A stretch of DNA of 64,000 bases from Ailanthus altissimus (taxonomy: Eukaryota; Streptophyta; Magnoliopsida; Sapindales; Simaroubaceae): positions 25,346,014-25,410,013 of the forward strand of contig OX327699.1 of the NCBI GenBank assembly GCA_946807835.1. Reading direction: 5' to 3'. The translations under genes were made by a program, and so were the position numbers. This document shows, one piece after another, positions 11,777-23,777 of this stretch; position 1 is the stretch's first letter; each line of letters starts with the position of its first letter. The notes under the pieces are model-generated. The model was not told the DNA's origin. It saw only the letters and a list, made by a program, of their open reading frames with translations, and ran no database searches.

Positions 11777-12990
11777 ATAGTAATCCCTCTTGAGTGAAGG
11801 AACACTTAAAAGGTGTTCTCAATCTAAAGTCAGGGAGATCCAAATATAATTTTGGCTAAGGGAAGAGAATTTACAGATACAAAGCCGAAAAAAGAGGATA
11901 GTGATTGTGGTACTACAGCCTTAGCTGTGATATTTCTCACTTGGGTTGAATGATGTAAAGCTTTTCATTTGTTACTCCATTTTTTTGGGGGGTTGCAGAG
12001 TTGTGTATTCATTTGACTTGCCTGTCTGGTGGTGGATTGGTCTTGCCCCACTTCTTGTAAGATGAAAGATCACTCTTTTATATACCATTTAATATTAATA
12101 ATTATTATTGTGATGGTTTAGATGATTTTGTAGTTTTACCCTCTATTTCTCACATGGAATGAGAATGTGATCAGCTAACTCCATACTCCTATTATGACAA
12201 TATTCTAATTAAATATTAGGGTTCTCGACGTGTATCTCTATCTATTCTATTGGTGAAAATGATTGGTTCCAACTTCCATATTGAAAGGCAATGTTCCTAC
12301 GAAACATGCAAAAGTAAGACTATTTATCAGCAATTCCTCTTAAAGTAAGATTATTTATTAGTAATATTTATAAGTTTCAAAAATAAATATTAATATTAAT
12401 TTGTTAAAATTTAATGGTTAAAAGGTAGTGAAGTAAAATAATATTTAAATGAGTTTAATTTTGTAAAATTATGTAATAATTTGGTGATGTAGAATTAAAG
12501 CTACTGTTTGATTTTTTTTTTTTTTTGGTACTTCTCTTAATAAGTGGATTAAAAGTTTTGATAATGAGTTTAATTATGGATTTGGTGGAACTTATTTGTT
12601 GATTCTTTAATAAATTTTAGCAAATATTAAAATAAATTTTGTGGAAATATTAATTTTATGTGAGACTAAAATGTTATTTATTAAATTTCATTTTAAGTTA
12701 GACTCAATTTATGTGTTCAAATGGGTGTTATTTAGATTGAGATTTGTGCTAATTGATTTTATGAAAAAAAAGGAAAAAAAAATTAAATATACATATAAAT
12801 TAGGACATAATTTTCAATTTAGATATGTTATAAAAGATATTTTAAACATTTTAAAGACTTTACCATAGGTTAATTTTAACAGAATACTCTTTTATGATTA
12901 AATATTGATGCTTATTTCTAAAACTTATAAGTTTGCTGATAAATATTCTTACTTCAAAGATATTGTTGGTAATTTCTCTACAAAATAATA
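11777..12990. other. MAP3K 3' untranslated region and gene-free AT-rich DNA
   Basis: The first 300-350 bp after the kinase stop look like a 3' untranslated region of normal composition. The rest to about 12990 is AT-rich with no recognisable gene. The short frame at 12641-12868 has no protein-like signal. Confidence 0.45.
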
Positions 12991-13229
12991 TAAATCAAGC
13001 TGAAAGATATAGTATAAAATAAGTCAAGAAAAATAAAACTAATAAAAATTGGGGGGAGAATTGATGAAGAAGAGAGTTTGTTGTCACTTATATCAATGTT
13101 CAAGTTAAAAGGGGCCTTGTAATATTTATACTATTAATTTTTTTTATACAAAATATTTTCATTATAATAACTTCCATTCAAATTACAAACTAACTTCCAT
13201 TTAAATTACAAACTCTTTACAAATAATAA

Positions 13230-13316
13230 AAATAAACTCTTCTTGGTTTCTTCCAAACCTTGAACCCTTAACCTGTGCAAATATATTACTTCTTGAGCAA
13301 TGCAACTGGATGCCAT
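13230..13316 (-). repeat. Possible SINE fragment in the 3' LTR of the Copia element
   Basis: On the minus strand, an A-box-like stretch (about 13292-13310) is followed by a B-box-like stretch TAAGGGTTCAAGG (13259-13271). It sits where the two Copia LTR copies stop matching, which would fit an insertion. The tail is not distinct, so this is tentative. Confidence 0.3.
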
Positions 13317-13772
13317 ATTTATATTATTAAAATAGAGGTGATTGTGAAAAAGAATTGATATTTGTGAAGTTAAGCCTTAAAGCTCATACCACGTATATTT
13401 TTAAATGCACCGGGAGTTAACCACTTTTACAATATTTCCCCTTAAATTCAGCGATTTCAAGAATAAACCCATTAAATGTGCAACTGCTTTATTAAAAATC
13501 TTAGTAGTAAAATATAGTGAGATAAAATATAGTTAAAGTAGAAAAAAAAAATAACATGGAATTGTCTAGTATAATTCTTTTGTTTCTTCTCTTCAAAAAA
13601 ATAAGCTCCTCCCAATTAAATGCTCTTTCTTTAAAGTAATAATAAAAGTTTTTATAATCTATTTAAGTAATACACGATAATTTTGTGAGTTAATTTTTTA
13701 AAAGTTGATGTTGACAAAAATTTAATGAACAAATTTATAAAATGGTCAGTGAAATATATTAAAAATATCTAT

Positions 13773-14735
13773 TTTGCCCCCAACCCCACTCAAATTTTTT
13801 CTTAAAATTTTTTAGATTTAGTAGGTTAAATTGTCAATTTAAAAATATGGTTCATACTAATATTAAAAATTAGCTTGTTAATATATTATTTAATATTCAA
13901 ACAATATCCCATCTTTTTCTACTTTAACTTTTTTTCTAATAAATAATAATTTTTAATTTACAAGTAGCCTCTATTCTTACATTTCATAACTTCATTCTCT
14001 TATTTTATTAAAAATAATTTTATATTTATAAGTAGTTTTTAATACTAAAGAATTTTATATTTATAATTCTTTTTTTACATGGAAGATGTAATATATATTT
14101 TCTTTAATACAAAAAAAAATTATACTTGTAATTATTTTTTTATATGGAAAAGAATATTTTTAATTTAACTTATATAAATACACTCGCAATTATGGAATAT
14201 TATACATTAATGATTTTATATTCTCTTTAAATTTACATCAAACTCTTCTTCATAACTCAAAAGTTAAGAAAAAAATCTCCAAGAAATACGTAAGTTAGAA
14301 TATTTTAAATTTTAATACTTTTATTTATATATTAGTTAGTTTTTAATATTTGACTATTATAACTTTATAAATATTTTTTTATGGATCTTGATCTTTATTT
14401 TTTTACTTTAAATTTATTAATTTTAAGATATAAAATCTATTTTTACGAATAATATAATACATATTTATTGTTTTATATTTTATTTTTTATATGGGAAAGC
14501 CATCTACAATTAATCAATTTTAAAATAAAATAATAAAAAATTATAAATCTATACATCATTACTGGTTTTTGATTATGCTAAAGTTTTCAACAATACTTTT
14601 TTTTTTATTTCATCTATTATTGACGTGGAATAAAAATATTAAGTTATTATATTTTATTAAATTTAAAGTTAAATATTATGATTTGACACCTCCCAAAAAT
14701 TAAATCCTGTTCTACCCCTTCTCGTGGGTGTAGAA
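13773..14735. mobile_element. hAT-like non-autonomous repeat, copy A (left end lost)
   Basis: AT-rich non-coding DNA whose right end, read on the minus strand (GGGGTAGAACAGGATTTAAT, then a G-rich patch), resembles the ends of plant hAT-derived repeats. The core 14085-14396 matches 47436-47736 closely in the same orientation. The left end begins inside the G/C-rich subterminal patch (TGCCCCCAACCCC), so the outer terminal repeat seems missing. It lies between the RNase H remnant and the 3' LTR of the Copia element. Confidence 0.5.
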
Positions 14736-14889
14736 GAATTTGGAGAAATATATATAAATAGCTCTTTTGATGTGTCCTCCTCTATCTTGAGTAATACAAC
14801 AATATTGTCTTTATATATTTGTGTTGAAATAATTATTGCAAAAAAGAGGTTACATGTACTCTAGATGACTAATGATAAACCGTAACCAT

Positions 14890-16700
14890 ATGCATATTTT
14901 TGCTTGCTTTATATAGTGTAAAAATCTCAAAGTAATTTGTGGATTGCTATAAGATTATTGTAAGTAAAAATATATCTCGTTTATAAGTAAGTTCTATGGG
15001 GATCAATAAGTACCTAGCATCTGTATAACTAACTAGACATGAATTTTCTTTTGGCTCATTAGAATAAAATAATACTAAATCTATCGTTCTGTGAAGGTAA
15101 CAAAATATATGTCTAACATTTTCCAATGACGTTGAGTTAGTGTAAAGCTCAATCTTGCCAATAAGTTCACTAAAAATTCTATGTTTGGTTGGTATATTAG
15201 GTTAGATATAATAAGGTAAAAATTGTATTGAAATATAATACTTTTAGATCAAGTATTTTCTTATCATCTTCTTTGCAACAAAATAGATCATTTTTAGGAT
15301 TAAGAAATTAAATAACCATAGAGGTACTTAACACACGAGTTTTATCCATATTGAATTATTTCAAAATAGTTAGATTGATAGATGAAGATTTCATTTGATT
15401 TATATTTGATCTGCAAGTTGAGACAATATTTTGTCTTTCCTAAATTTTTTATTTCAATTTTTTTTAAAAAAATACTTTTCAATTTTTAAGAGCATTTCAA
15501 GAGTCTCGATCAAATTCATGTGATTCACAAATATAAATTCAGAATCTAATTTCTTCATAAAGATAAATGGATAGATTTAGTCATTAATATATCATTCTTT
15601 TATCAAATAATCGCTTAAGCAATTATACCACATGCGCACAGATTGTTTCAATCCATACATGCTTCAGGCATTTTAAAATCCTTCATATAATTTTATATAA
15701 ATATTTGTGTCAAGTAACTTATATAGGTAAACTGTTACTATGTCTATAAGATGTATATTAAGCTTTTTTTGAAACAATCAATATTATTAAAAATTTAAAA
15801 GTAATTATGTCCATTACAAGGAAATACGTTTCATCGTAATTAATACCATGTCTTTATGAGGAATTTGTGCAACGAGTCTTACTTTGTATATGGCATCATT
15901 TTTACTATGTTTCTGTATAAAAAATTCATTTATATCATTTCGGTTTGACATCTTCATGTGTCCATTAGAGAAGTTAAATCTACTTAAATTGCTTCTTTTT
16001 TTTCTTCTTTATACCTTTCTCTGCATTTATCAACATTTCGTGACTCAAAATGATCATTCCTGATTTCAGTAGTTACTGTAAATAAGAATACATTGTTTAT
16101 AATTATTTTATCATGTTTCTTTATTTCTCTTGTGTAAGCATAATTTATAATATTTTATTCAATTTTAAATTCTTGTACTTCTTTTAAGGTTAATGTCTCT
16201 TCTAAGATTTATGTCTCTTTAAGGATACGTGTCTCTTCATGAATTATTAACTCTTTTGATGTTAGTGATTTAAGAAATATGAATTTATTGGTTCGAGCAT
16301 CACTTTTAATAGGATCATGATTTTTTTCATTTTTTTCTTCTGTGGAACAATATTTTTTTGAATTAAATGGCATGCTACGCTTTTTGCATGCAACAAATGA
16401 TTCATTTCCTACTTTGATTAGATTATTCTATAGGAATAATCACTCAAGCTAGTATATTGGCAGTTAATATATATGAATTTAGTTACTTTTGATGCATACG
16501 TAAATGCGTCTAGTAATTCATTTATAATTTATTAAAAATGAACAATTTTGTGCACCTCATTTTCACATTGATTTGTGTGAGGATGCAAATAAAACATGAT
16601 GATTATTTTCTAAGAAAGTCCATGCCTTAATTTAGAAGACATTTTTCTTTTCCCTAATGAGGTAATATTGTCTTATTAAAATGACAACTCAAAAAATGTT
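14890..16700 (-). pseudogene. Copia reverse transcriptase and RNase H remnant
   Basis: Read on the minus strand, about 16030-15900 matches the start of the Copia reverse transcriptase (YKVRLVAQ-type motif). It is followed by the IHLMDIVTVYLY region (about 15770-15700), IKLYEGFKMPEACMD near 15650, the TQRHWKMLDI motif near 15120 and the RNase H start (LVLFYSNEPKENS) near 15060. Many stops and frameshifts break it. The stretch at about 16680-16800 is the downstream half of the integrase C-terminal region and continues across the solo LTR to 18998. Confidence 0.75.
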
Positions 16701-16809
16701 TAGTAAATAGATCATCTATTAGAAGTTTAAGATATTTAATAATTGGTGATGAGTTAAACCAACACAAATCCCTAAGTATGGTTGGTGTCTTATTTTAGTA
16801 TGTTGTAGG

Positions 16810-18992
16810 TGTTGGGTTTGTGTTGAATTTACTTAGGGTTCTTGCATGTGGGTTGTGTTCATCATACAAACAATATACATATCTCATACATACATGTGCA
16901 CAGCGGAAGATTGAATACAATGAACACAGAAAATAACATTTGATTAAACTGAAATTCGAGATTGAGAAATATCACCAATGAAGCCTTTGGATTAATTTTC
17001 TTTGAAGTCCACCATGAAATGAATCTTTGATCAATTCTAGCAATCAACAAGGGTGGGTTTGATTGTCTAGAATGGCAGCATCTTAATCCAGCATATGTGT
17101 TTAACTCTTAAACATTTTTCAAAGTTAAACCATTTAACTTAATTAAATTTGTTTTTCCTTTTATTCAACTCTTGAATAAATAAAACAAATCTTGTTTTTA
17201 GTTATTACATTTAGTAACCATTAATTCAATTTGTTTTGTTGTTCTAACACTTAAAACACAAAACAAACAATTTCAATTTCTCAAATTGAATTGGCTCCCA
17301 AAATGCAAAAGCTAAAAAACTAAATCAATCTTGAATTTCAATTTCATTTCACTTTATATACAAATGAATTAATTCCAAACTAATTTGAATTTCATTTGCA
17401 TTTCATTTGGCTTAACCTAACCTTAGTTAACATTTAACCTTAGTTAGATTATTTTAACTTAACCTTTAAGTTAATAAATATTTAATTAATTTAACCATAG
17501 TTAACTAACTTAACCATGGTTAGGTTAACCTTTACTTAACCTTTAAGTAAGGTTAACTTAACTTAACCACTTGGTTAACTTTTAACCTTAGTTATGTTAA
17601 ATTAATTTATTTAACAATTAAATAAATAAATATTTATTTTAATTATTTAACAATTAAATAATCATAAAGTGAAATTACTATTATATCCTTACTCGGTTAC
17701 CAAGTTAACCTAAAGTGGGTCCCACCAATTTAACCACATACTTTAGTTAACGTAACCTTAGTAATTGCTGAATTATACTGTATTGAACAATTCAATACGG
17801 TACACTGCCCAAGTGCTCAAAGAGTACATTTCATATTGGGACTCACTAGGTCTACACCCGATTTGTCAAATGGAACTGTTCCATTAATCCGTAATCGATG
17901 CCCCACGCACACATTACGAATATTACAAATCAGCGTGTCAGACCATACAAGTTGAGGTCATAACGTATACGTATAATCCTTCCATCATTTATATCCTAGA
18001 TGTGCGGGGATATAGATCAGCACCGTCAAATCCCCATTTGCTCATTCATAAACTTATCTCCAGATTCGTATCCCGATAAACAATATACGCAAACACTTTT
18101 GCTATATTGTTTAACCCTATGGGAAACTCTTTTCCCGGGTTTATGCTTGTGGCCACAAGACTTTATGAAATACAATCTCGGAGCATCGGATATACAACTT
18201 ACCTACGTAAGCTGATGGATCCTGTATCTACGCACACCGGACTCCATGAGCATCGGACCATACCCAGCGACACATAGCGGTCAGACCATGAAAGGTCTCT
18301 GACATATGTGGAACCAAAGCATGATGGATCACTCACAAGACCACCGTGGCGCTCAGGTCAAAGGACCACGAATACTACTCAACTCGAGAGGACCTTCATT
18401 TGACGGTGTCATAGGATATCTATTGGGGTCCTCATAAGTCTATTCAGTATCCAGTCCTGACTGGATACCCGCATGCCTATACAAGCTCTAAGCTCATGGT
18501 CAGCTAAGAACAACCATCTGAACCAGTCAGATATAGACATACACTAATCTATATAAAGTGAATCACTGATAGACCCGCATTAGTGATTATAGATCAGGAA
18601 CATTATGTTTGAGACATACTTACATAATGATATTTCTTAACTCCTATTGCAACTCTTTGCAACTATATCATTACAAGTATACTCTCAGGTCTTTGTCCCA
18701 TTATAGACAAGGTTCTAACTCTTTAGACCTCGCTGATTCTTATAACCTGCTAACTCTTAACAGTGCTAACTTTTAGCATTTATAACTCTCAGCTTTGCTA
18801 ACTATTAGTTCTGATCTAAACTCCTTTAGACCAGATCTGAACTCTTTCAGATCAAACAATGTCTGTAATGTTACAAGCATTATACCATATTAATATGATA
18901 TTAACAATCTTTATTCGAAATGTTTATTGTATAAATATTAACAATTAATATTCATACAATATTGGAATGGCACGTGAGCACCAGCTCCAACA
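16810..18992. mobile_element. 2.2-kb solo LTR with GTAGG target duplication, inserted in Copia integrase
   Basis: The segment begins TGTTGG and ends CCAACA, a 6-bp inverted terminal repeat with the TG...CA ends of an LTR. The five bases GTAGG lie immediately on both sides (16805-16809 and 18993-18997). The flanking sequences, read on the minus strand, are two halves of the Copia integrase region. With one GTAGG removed they continue in a single frame, which is strong evidence for the exact insertion boundaries. The segment has no coding capacity. Its left third is full of TTAACC-like words (17400-17600); its middle is of balanced composition. The ends of the minus-strand reading (TGTTGGAGCTGG at the start) suggest minus orientation. 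Confidence 0.88.
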
Positions 18993-18997
18993 GTAGG

Positions 18998-20236
18998 TGT
19001 GCTATAGGTACATACACAACATAGCCAAAAGTATATAAATGGGATGTATTAGGCTGATGACTACTTATAAGTTGTAATAAAGAATATTGATGATATGCAG
19101 TGGGTCTAAAATAGATTAATATTATAGTGTGTAAAATAGCATGACTCAATATAGAAATTAGTAATTGTGTACGCATCAATAAAGTACGTCCAATTACTTT
19201 GAGTCATTTTAATCAATGATTCTGCTAATTAATTTTATGTGTGAACATATGGCATAAAGTGTTCTACTTCAATTCACAATGATATTCAATGTCATAAATT
19301 ATTTTAAATGTATACTTATTAGCATTCTCTAGACATATAAATTTAATTAAGTAATTTAAAAATTGTACTCGTAATTTGATGACTTGTACAAGTAATCTAG
19401 CAAATATAATGTTTCATTTAGATAAGAAACAAACATGTAACCATTGTACAAATATATAAAACAATGCTACAAATAGCAAAAAGATTCATTTGATGGATAA
19501 ATTGATCCACAAATATCTATTTGGATCATTTGTAAAAATGATAAAGATTCTAGACCAATCTTAAAAAGGAATAGTCTAACTATAAGTTTTCTTTATAAGC
19601 AAACGGTACGAATATTCTTATTAGACAATAAAATCTTTGGGTTCTTTAATAGATGTCTATGATAATTTTAAATGATTTTACACATCATTGTTTGATCTGG
19701 GATGACCAAGACAATCGTGCTATAACATAAATATTTTTATATCTCCAAAGTTCTAGTTTATTTATTGCGTAACTTTCAATTGAATCTATGGTTATATAAT
19801 TCAATTCATATGATAAAGCTGAAAGCTTTTCTAATATGCATTTTCTACTTGAGACATTAGAAGAAACGCAGAGATATTCTATATTATTTTCATTCAAAGT
19901 CTCAATTTTATATTCATTTTAAATGATATTTTTAAAACTAAATAGATTTTTTTTTTTGCATATAAAACATAATCAATAATAACTTTTTTTAACCGGCCAA
20001 CAAGATTATTGCTTTTCTAGAGCCTTTAATTAGATATAGGGCCTAATATAATATTGACTTTTGATATCATTAATGTTAGTTTCAATAATTTATTTTTATC
20101 CCAAAAGATAGTGTGTGTAGTTGCATTATCAACTAAACAAATATCCCTAACTTTTCTTTTAGAGTGGGAAATTCGTTTTTAAAAGTTATTTCTTTCATTA
20201 AATAAAAGTTTATATTAGACATCAAGATAATATATT
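18998..20236 (-). pseudogene. Copia protease and integrase remnant
   Basis: On the minus strand, about 20140-20090 reads VDNATTHTIFWDK, the protease-site region of this Copia group. Then come LFSFKN and NENNIEYLCVSSN (about 19900-19850), the GAG-pre-integrase region (RLSWSSQIKQ) near 19690, and the integrase end HLYTFGYVVYVPIA at 19045-19000, where the solo LTR interrupts. Numerous stops show long decay. Confidence 0.72.
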
Positions 20237-21261
20237 TGTTGCCCCCTAGAAATCTAATAAAGGCCCAGCTCCTAAAAGCCTAAGAGACAAACCCTCCAAG
20301 ATAATCTTTTATAGGCTAGCCTCAAAGGTTCAAGCCCAAGGTAAGAAGGATCACTAGGGCATGACGAAACCAGACTTTGGGGGCAAAACTTCAATGATGA
20401 AATCTGCTCGGTCGCTTGGATTGGGTTTAGTCTGATTTGCTTGTGCATCAACCCTACACATTCATGTCCGAGCCGACCAGAGTCATAAACTCCTGTAAGA
20501 TCAAGACAACTAGAATACAAAGAAAACCAACTCAGTAATAGTAATAGATCTGCCCAAAATTGAGCAGCTTACATTCCGATCATGTACTAATGCAAGAACA
20601 TAACATATCTCTCTACTTTGACCATTGAAATAAGATGTAGGCCAACTAGAATCCAGCACGCTATAAGAAGGACCAGTTTGATAAGAAATGCCAAACCGCT
20701 CTCACAATAGAAATAGCCAAGCCCAATAAAGATAGTCAGTCTTAATATGAAAAAGACTTTAAAGAGGAAACCAACATTGTAAAGGAAACAGAATTGTAGG
20801 AGGAGAAGAATTATAGTGCTTTAGGAAAGAATCTCGTAAACCACGCCATAAGATTAGAGGATAACTTAAAATAGCCAAGGTTTATCCAAAATAACCACAA
20901 CACCGATGAAGATAGGCATAAGGAATATTTTCAGAAGACCGATGCTATAAATAGGTGAGAAAACTACCCAGAAGATAATGACAACTTTCGGTATTCAAGT
21001 TCTTTATGTTTTTTCTTAAGATTTTTTTTTGTCCCTTCAAACCTCACCAAAATAGCCCTATTTGACTTAAGTATTGGAGAGTCTTCGCTGGAACCCAATC
21101 ATACAAGGTCTTGATGACAACCTCAGCATTTTGCAGGTATTTTACCATCATAGCAAAGTTTAGAGTTTCAGGCCCAACTAAACAAAGCCTAACGTGTTGA
21201 TTTTTGCAACAACAAAAATTTAAAGCTTGTTGGCCTGAGAAACTATTTTTTTGGGTTAACA
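20237..21261 (+). mobile_element. 1.0-kb solo LTR (Ty3/gypsy-like), copy 1
   Basis: The segment begins TGTTGCCCCC and ends GGTTAACA, with a good TATA box (CTATAAATAGG at about 20944) placed as an LTR promoter. A second copy lies inverted at 60911-62077; both share a block around CTTAAGTATTGGAGAGTCTTCGCTGG (copy 1 near 21068-21092), here described only in part. The flanks are Copia gag on the right and protease on the left, so it interrupts that element. The flanking five bases are ATATT and TCATT, matching only 3 of 5, so the target duplication has decayed or the ends are off by a few bases. Family assignment is from general LTR character, not from coding sequence. Confidence 0.65.
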
Positions 21262-22250
21262 TCATTAAAAAATTAGAGACATCTAGATGAATAAGACCTA
21301 GAGATCTGAGTTATTAATGAGATTTATCTCCATATTCTTTTTGTTTACCTTGATAATTGCCTTATAAAATTTTAACTAGATGCTTTGACATATGACATAC
21401 ACATGACCAGTGTCCTTTTGCACCACATCAATAACAAGTATTTTTTTTAAAAAAAAATTTAGGGTGTTTATTCTTTACACTATCTTTGTCTTTGTGATTA
21501 TGTCCTCTTTTGGTGTTTTTCTATCTTGAGGGTTTATAATCACCGCAGGAGTGATAATTGTGCCTTCTCCAGCTTCTTCAACCACATTTAGTGCTGTTAT
21601 GAGCATTTGCAGATTGAGAACTAAGTGAACGCAATTCATAATTTTTTAATATGAGCTCATTATTTTGTTTAGCAAACAGAAGATATAAGATTAATTTTAG
21701 GTTTTTTTTTAAAATTGATGTTCATAATACTATTGTGCACAACAACATTAGAGATATGAAACATAAAGAATATCCACTCTAGCATATCTTGTTATATAAC
21801 TTTCTCATTACTCAATTTAAGTTGTAAGGTGATTCTAAACAAGGCATAGCAAAATTATATTCACCTACAATTCTAAAATTTTATATTTATTCATTCATGC
21901 CATACTCTTAGAAGAAATATATCTTTTTGATGTCTACATCTTTCTTTTAGATTTTTCAGTGGATTTGCAGGTCTTCTATTGTTAGAAGTTGAGCTTTCAA
22001 AACTTATATAGGTAATAACAAAGAAAATCCATAACCTTTAATTTATCCTGCATGGACACTTGATTATCCTTATTAATTGTACTTTCCAAGCCCATAGCTT
22101 AAAAGTTCATTTTCACATCTAATACAGGCTTATAGGTTTATATTCACATCTAGTACTCACAAAAGGTAGTTGTTTTCAAAGACATCAAGGCATAAATTCG
22201 CAAGATCATTATACACATTTTCAAAGGCTTTTTGGATATAAAAGAAGAGA
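21262..22250 (-). pseudogene. Copia gag remnant
   Basis: Minus-strand reading near 21420 gives a broken zinc-knuckle-like stretch (TGHVYVIC), the position expected for the gag CCHC motif just upstream of protease. The rest of the gag region to about 22250 is too decayed to align by eye. It lies between the 5' LTR start at 23064 and the inserted solo LTR. Confidence 0.45.
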
Positions 22251-23064
22251 ATTAAAATTAATATAATGATAAATATATATAATCTAATAGATTAATAATA
22301 ATAAAAACGTAAAAATAAAGAATAATATTTAGGAGGTCTATCCTTTATATACACAAAATAATAATAATAATTAGGAGACTTAACCTTTCATATGAATATT
22401 ATAAAAGTAATTAGGAGACATATCCTGCGATAAATGATATAATAATAATAATAATTAAGAGGTATAATCTTTCATTTGAATAAATAATTCAAATAAGAAA
22501 ATAAATTTAGACTTTTAAATTTATGCATTTAAAATAGAGTATAAAACTTTAAGTTCTAATTTAAGATTATAACTCACAACTTCAAATTCTAATTAATAAA
22601 ATTAATTGTTTTAACTCCAAGTTTTACTTTATTTATTCACTTTTCAAAATTTTGAGTTGCAATCACAATATCTAATAATACATGTATTAATGTAGCAATG
22701 TAATTTATGAAAAGCGATATTAAAATAATTAGCATCAATAATATTATAATAATAATAATAATTAAAAATTATTATAAATATGAACATGAGATAATAAAAA
22801 TATAATTAATAAAAAATCTTTGCTTTTAATTTTTTGATGTGAAAGATCTAATTGAGTGAAAACTATAAAACTACTCATAAGGATGATAAATATGAATGTA
22901 ATATAGATAATAATTAAATATAACCATAAAATAATAATATTATAATACATAAAATAAAAAGAATTCAAGCCCTTAACATAAAAAATATTGATGTTTGTGA
23001 AGCTAAGCCTTAAACCTCATCCCACTTATATTTCTTAATGCATGGGAAATTCATCACTTTTACA

Positions 23065-23777
23065 ATTAAAAATAAAATGTATTATTTTAATAAAAAGAAT
23101 TTGGTGGTTGAAAAATTGGATTTCAGTGGTAGAATTAATAGGATACAGAAACCAATCCAAGCAATTTTTAATATGAAAAACTCTAAAATATTAGTCAATT
23201 TTTTTTTCTTTGAAAAACAAATATTAGTAGATTTCATGTTGCAAATGTTTCCAATTTAAAATAGAATGTTATCAATTTAAGAAACTTCATTCTTTGCCAT
23301 AAATTATTATAGTAACATTTAATTAAAATAGGCTTGCTTTGGAACAGCTGAATTATCACAAGTCGTTTATTTGTTTACAAACTAAATTAGAAATAAAAGA
23401 GAAGACAAAAATATGAGGAAGGGACCAACTAAATGTTGATTTATTTACTTTGCGAAGTCAATACGCAACATTATTGACATAAAATTAGTTGCATACGAAT
23501 GCTGTACACAACATTATTGAGACATAGTTTGTTTGATGATCAGATCGAGGGGGCCTTTCCTTAATTCAGCAGCACATGAATAATTAAACCCAATTTATAT
23601 CCATCTCATTTCTATCTACCTAAATACGATAATTTTGGATCTACCCCTCAGCTATAACTAGAATATGTCTATTCATTAACCTAATATTTAAACATGCATG
23701 GACGTCAACGTAAAAGGACGTGGGAAAATTTTCACTTTGTGAAATGAGAATCCACTGCTGCTGTAATTGAATAATGA
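23065..23777. other. Intergenic DNA between Copia element and SWEET gene
   Basis: No gene seen. The frame 23038-23259 straddles the Copia LTR end and has no protein-like signal. The last 100-150 bp probably hold the 3' untranslated region of the SWEET gene. Confidence 0.5.

Larger units (their letters stand above)
13000..23064 (-). mobile_element. Decayed Ty1/copia retrotransposon with nested insertions
   Basis: On the minus strand the region reads, right to left, gag, protease, integrase, reverse transcriptase and RNase H of a Copia polyprotein, in many broken frames. A 78-bp segment is repeated in the same orientation at both ends (13354-13431 and 22987-23064, about 83 percent identical by eye). 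Each begins TGTAAAAGTG on the minus strand, as expected for the start of the LTRs. The left copy is preceded by a polypurine-like AAGGGGAAAT. The LTRs are too diverged further in for me to fix their other ends, so the left limit is approximate. Four later insertions lie inside the element's span: a possible SINE near 13.25 kb, an hAT-like repeat near 13.8-14.7 kb, a 2.2-kb solo LTR at 16810-18992 and a 1.0-kb solo LTR at 20237-21261. Confidence 0.8.

Noticed and set aside
22762..22968. Hydrophobic 68-codon minus frame
   Set aside because: AT-rich sequence in the Copia 5' LTR area; hydrophobicity follows from composition.
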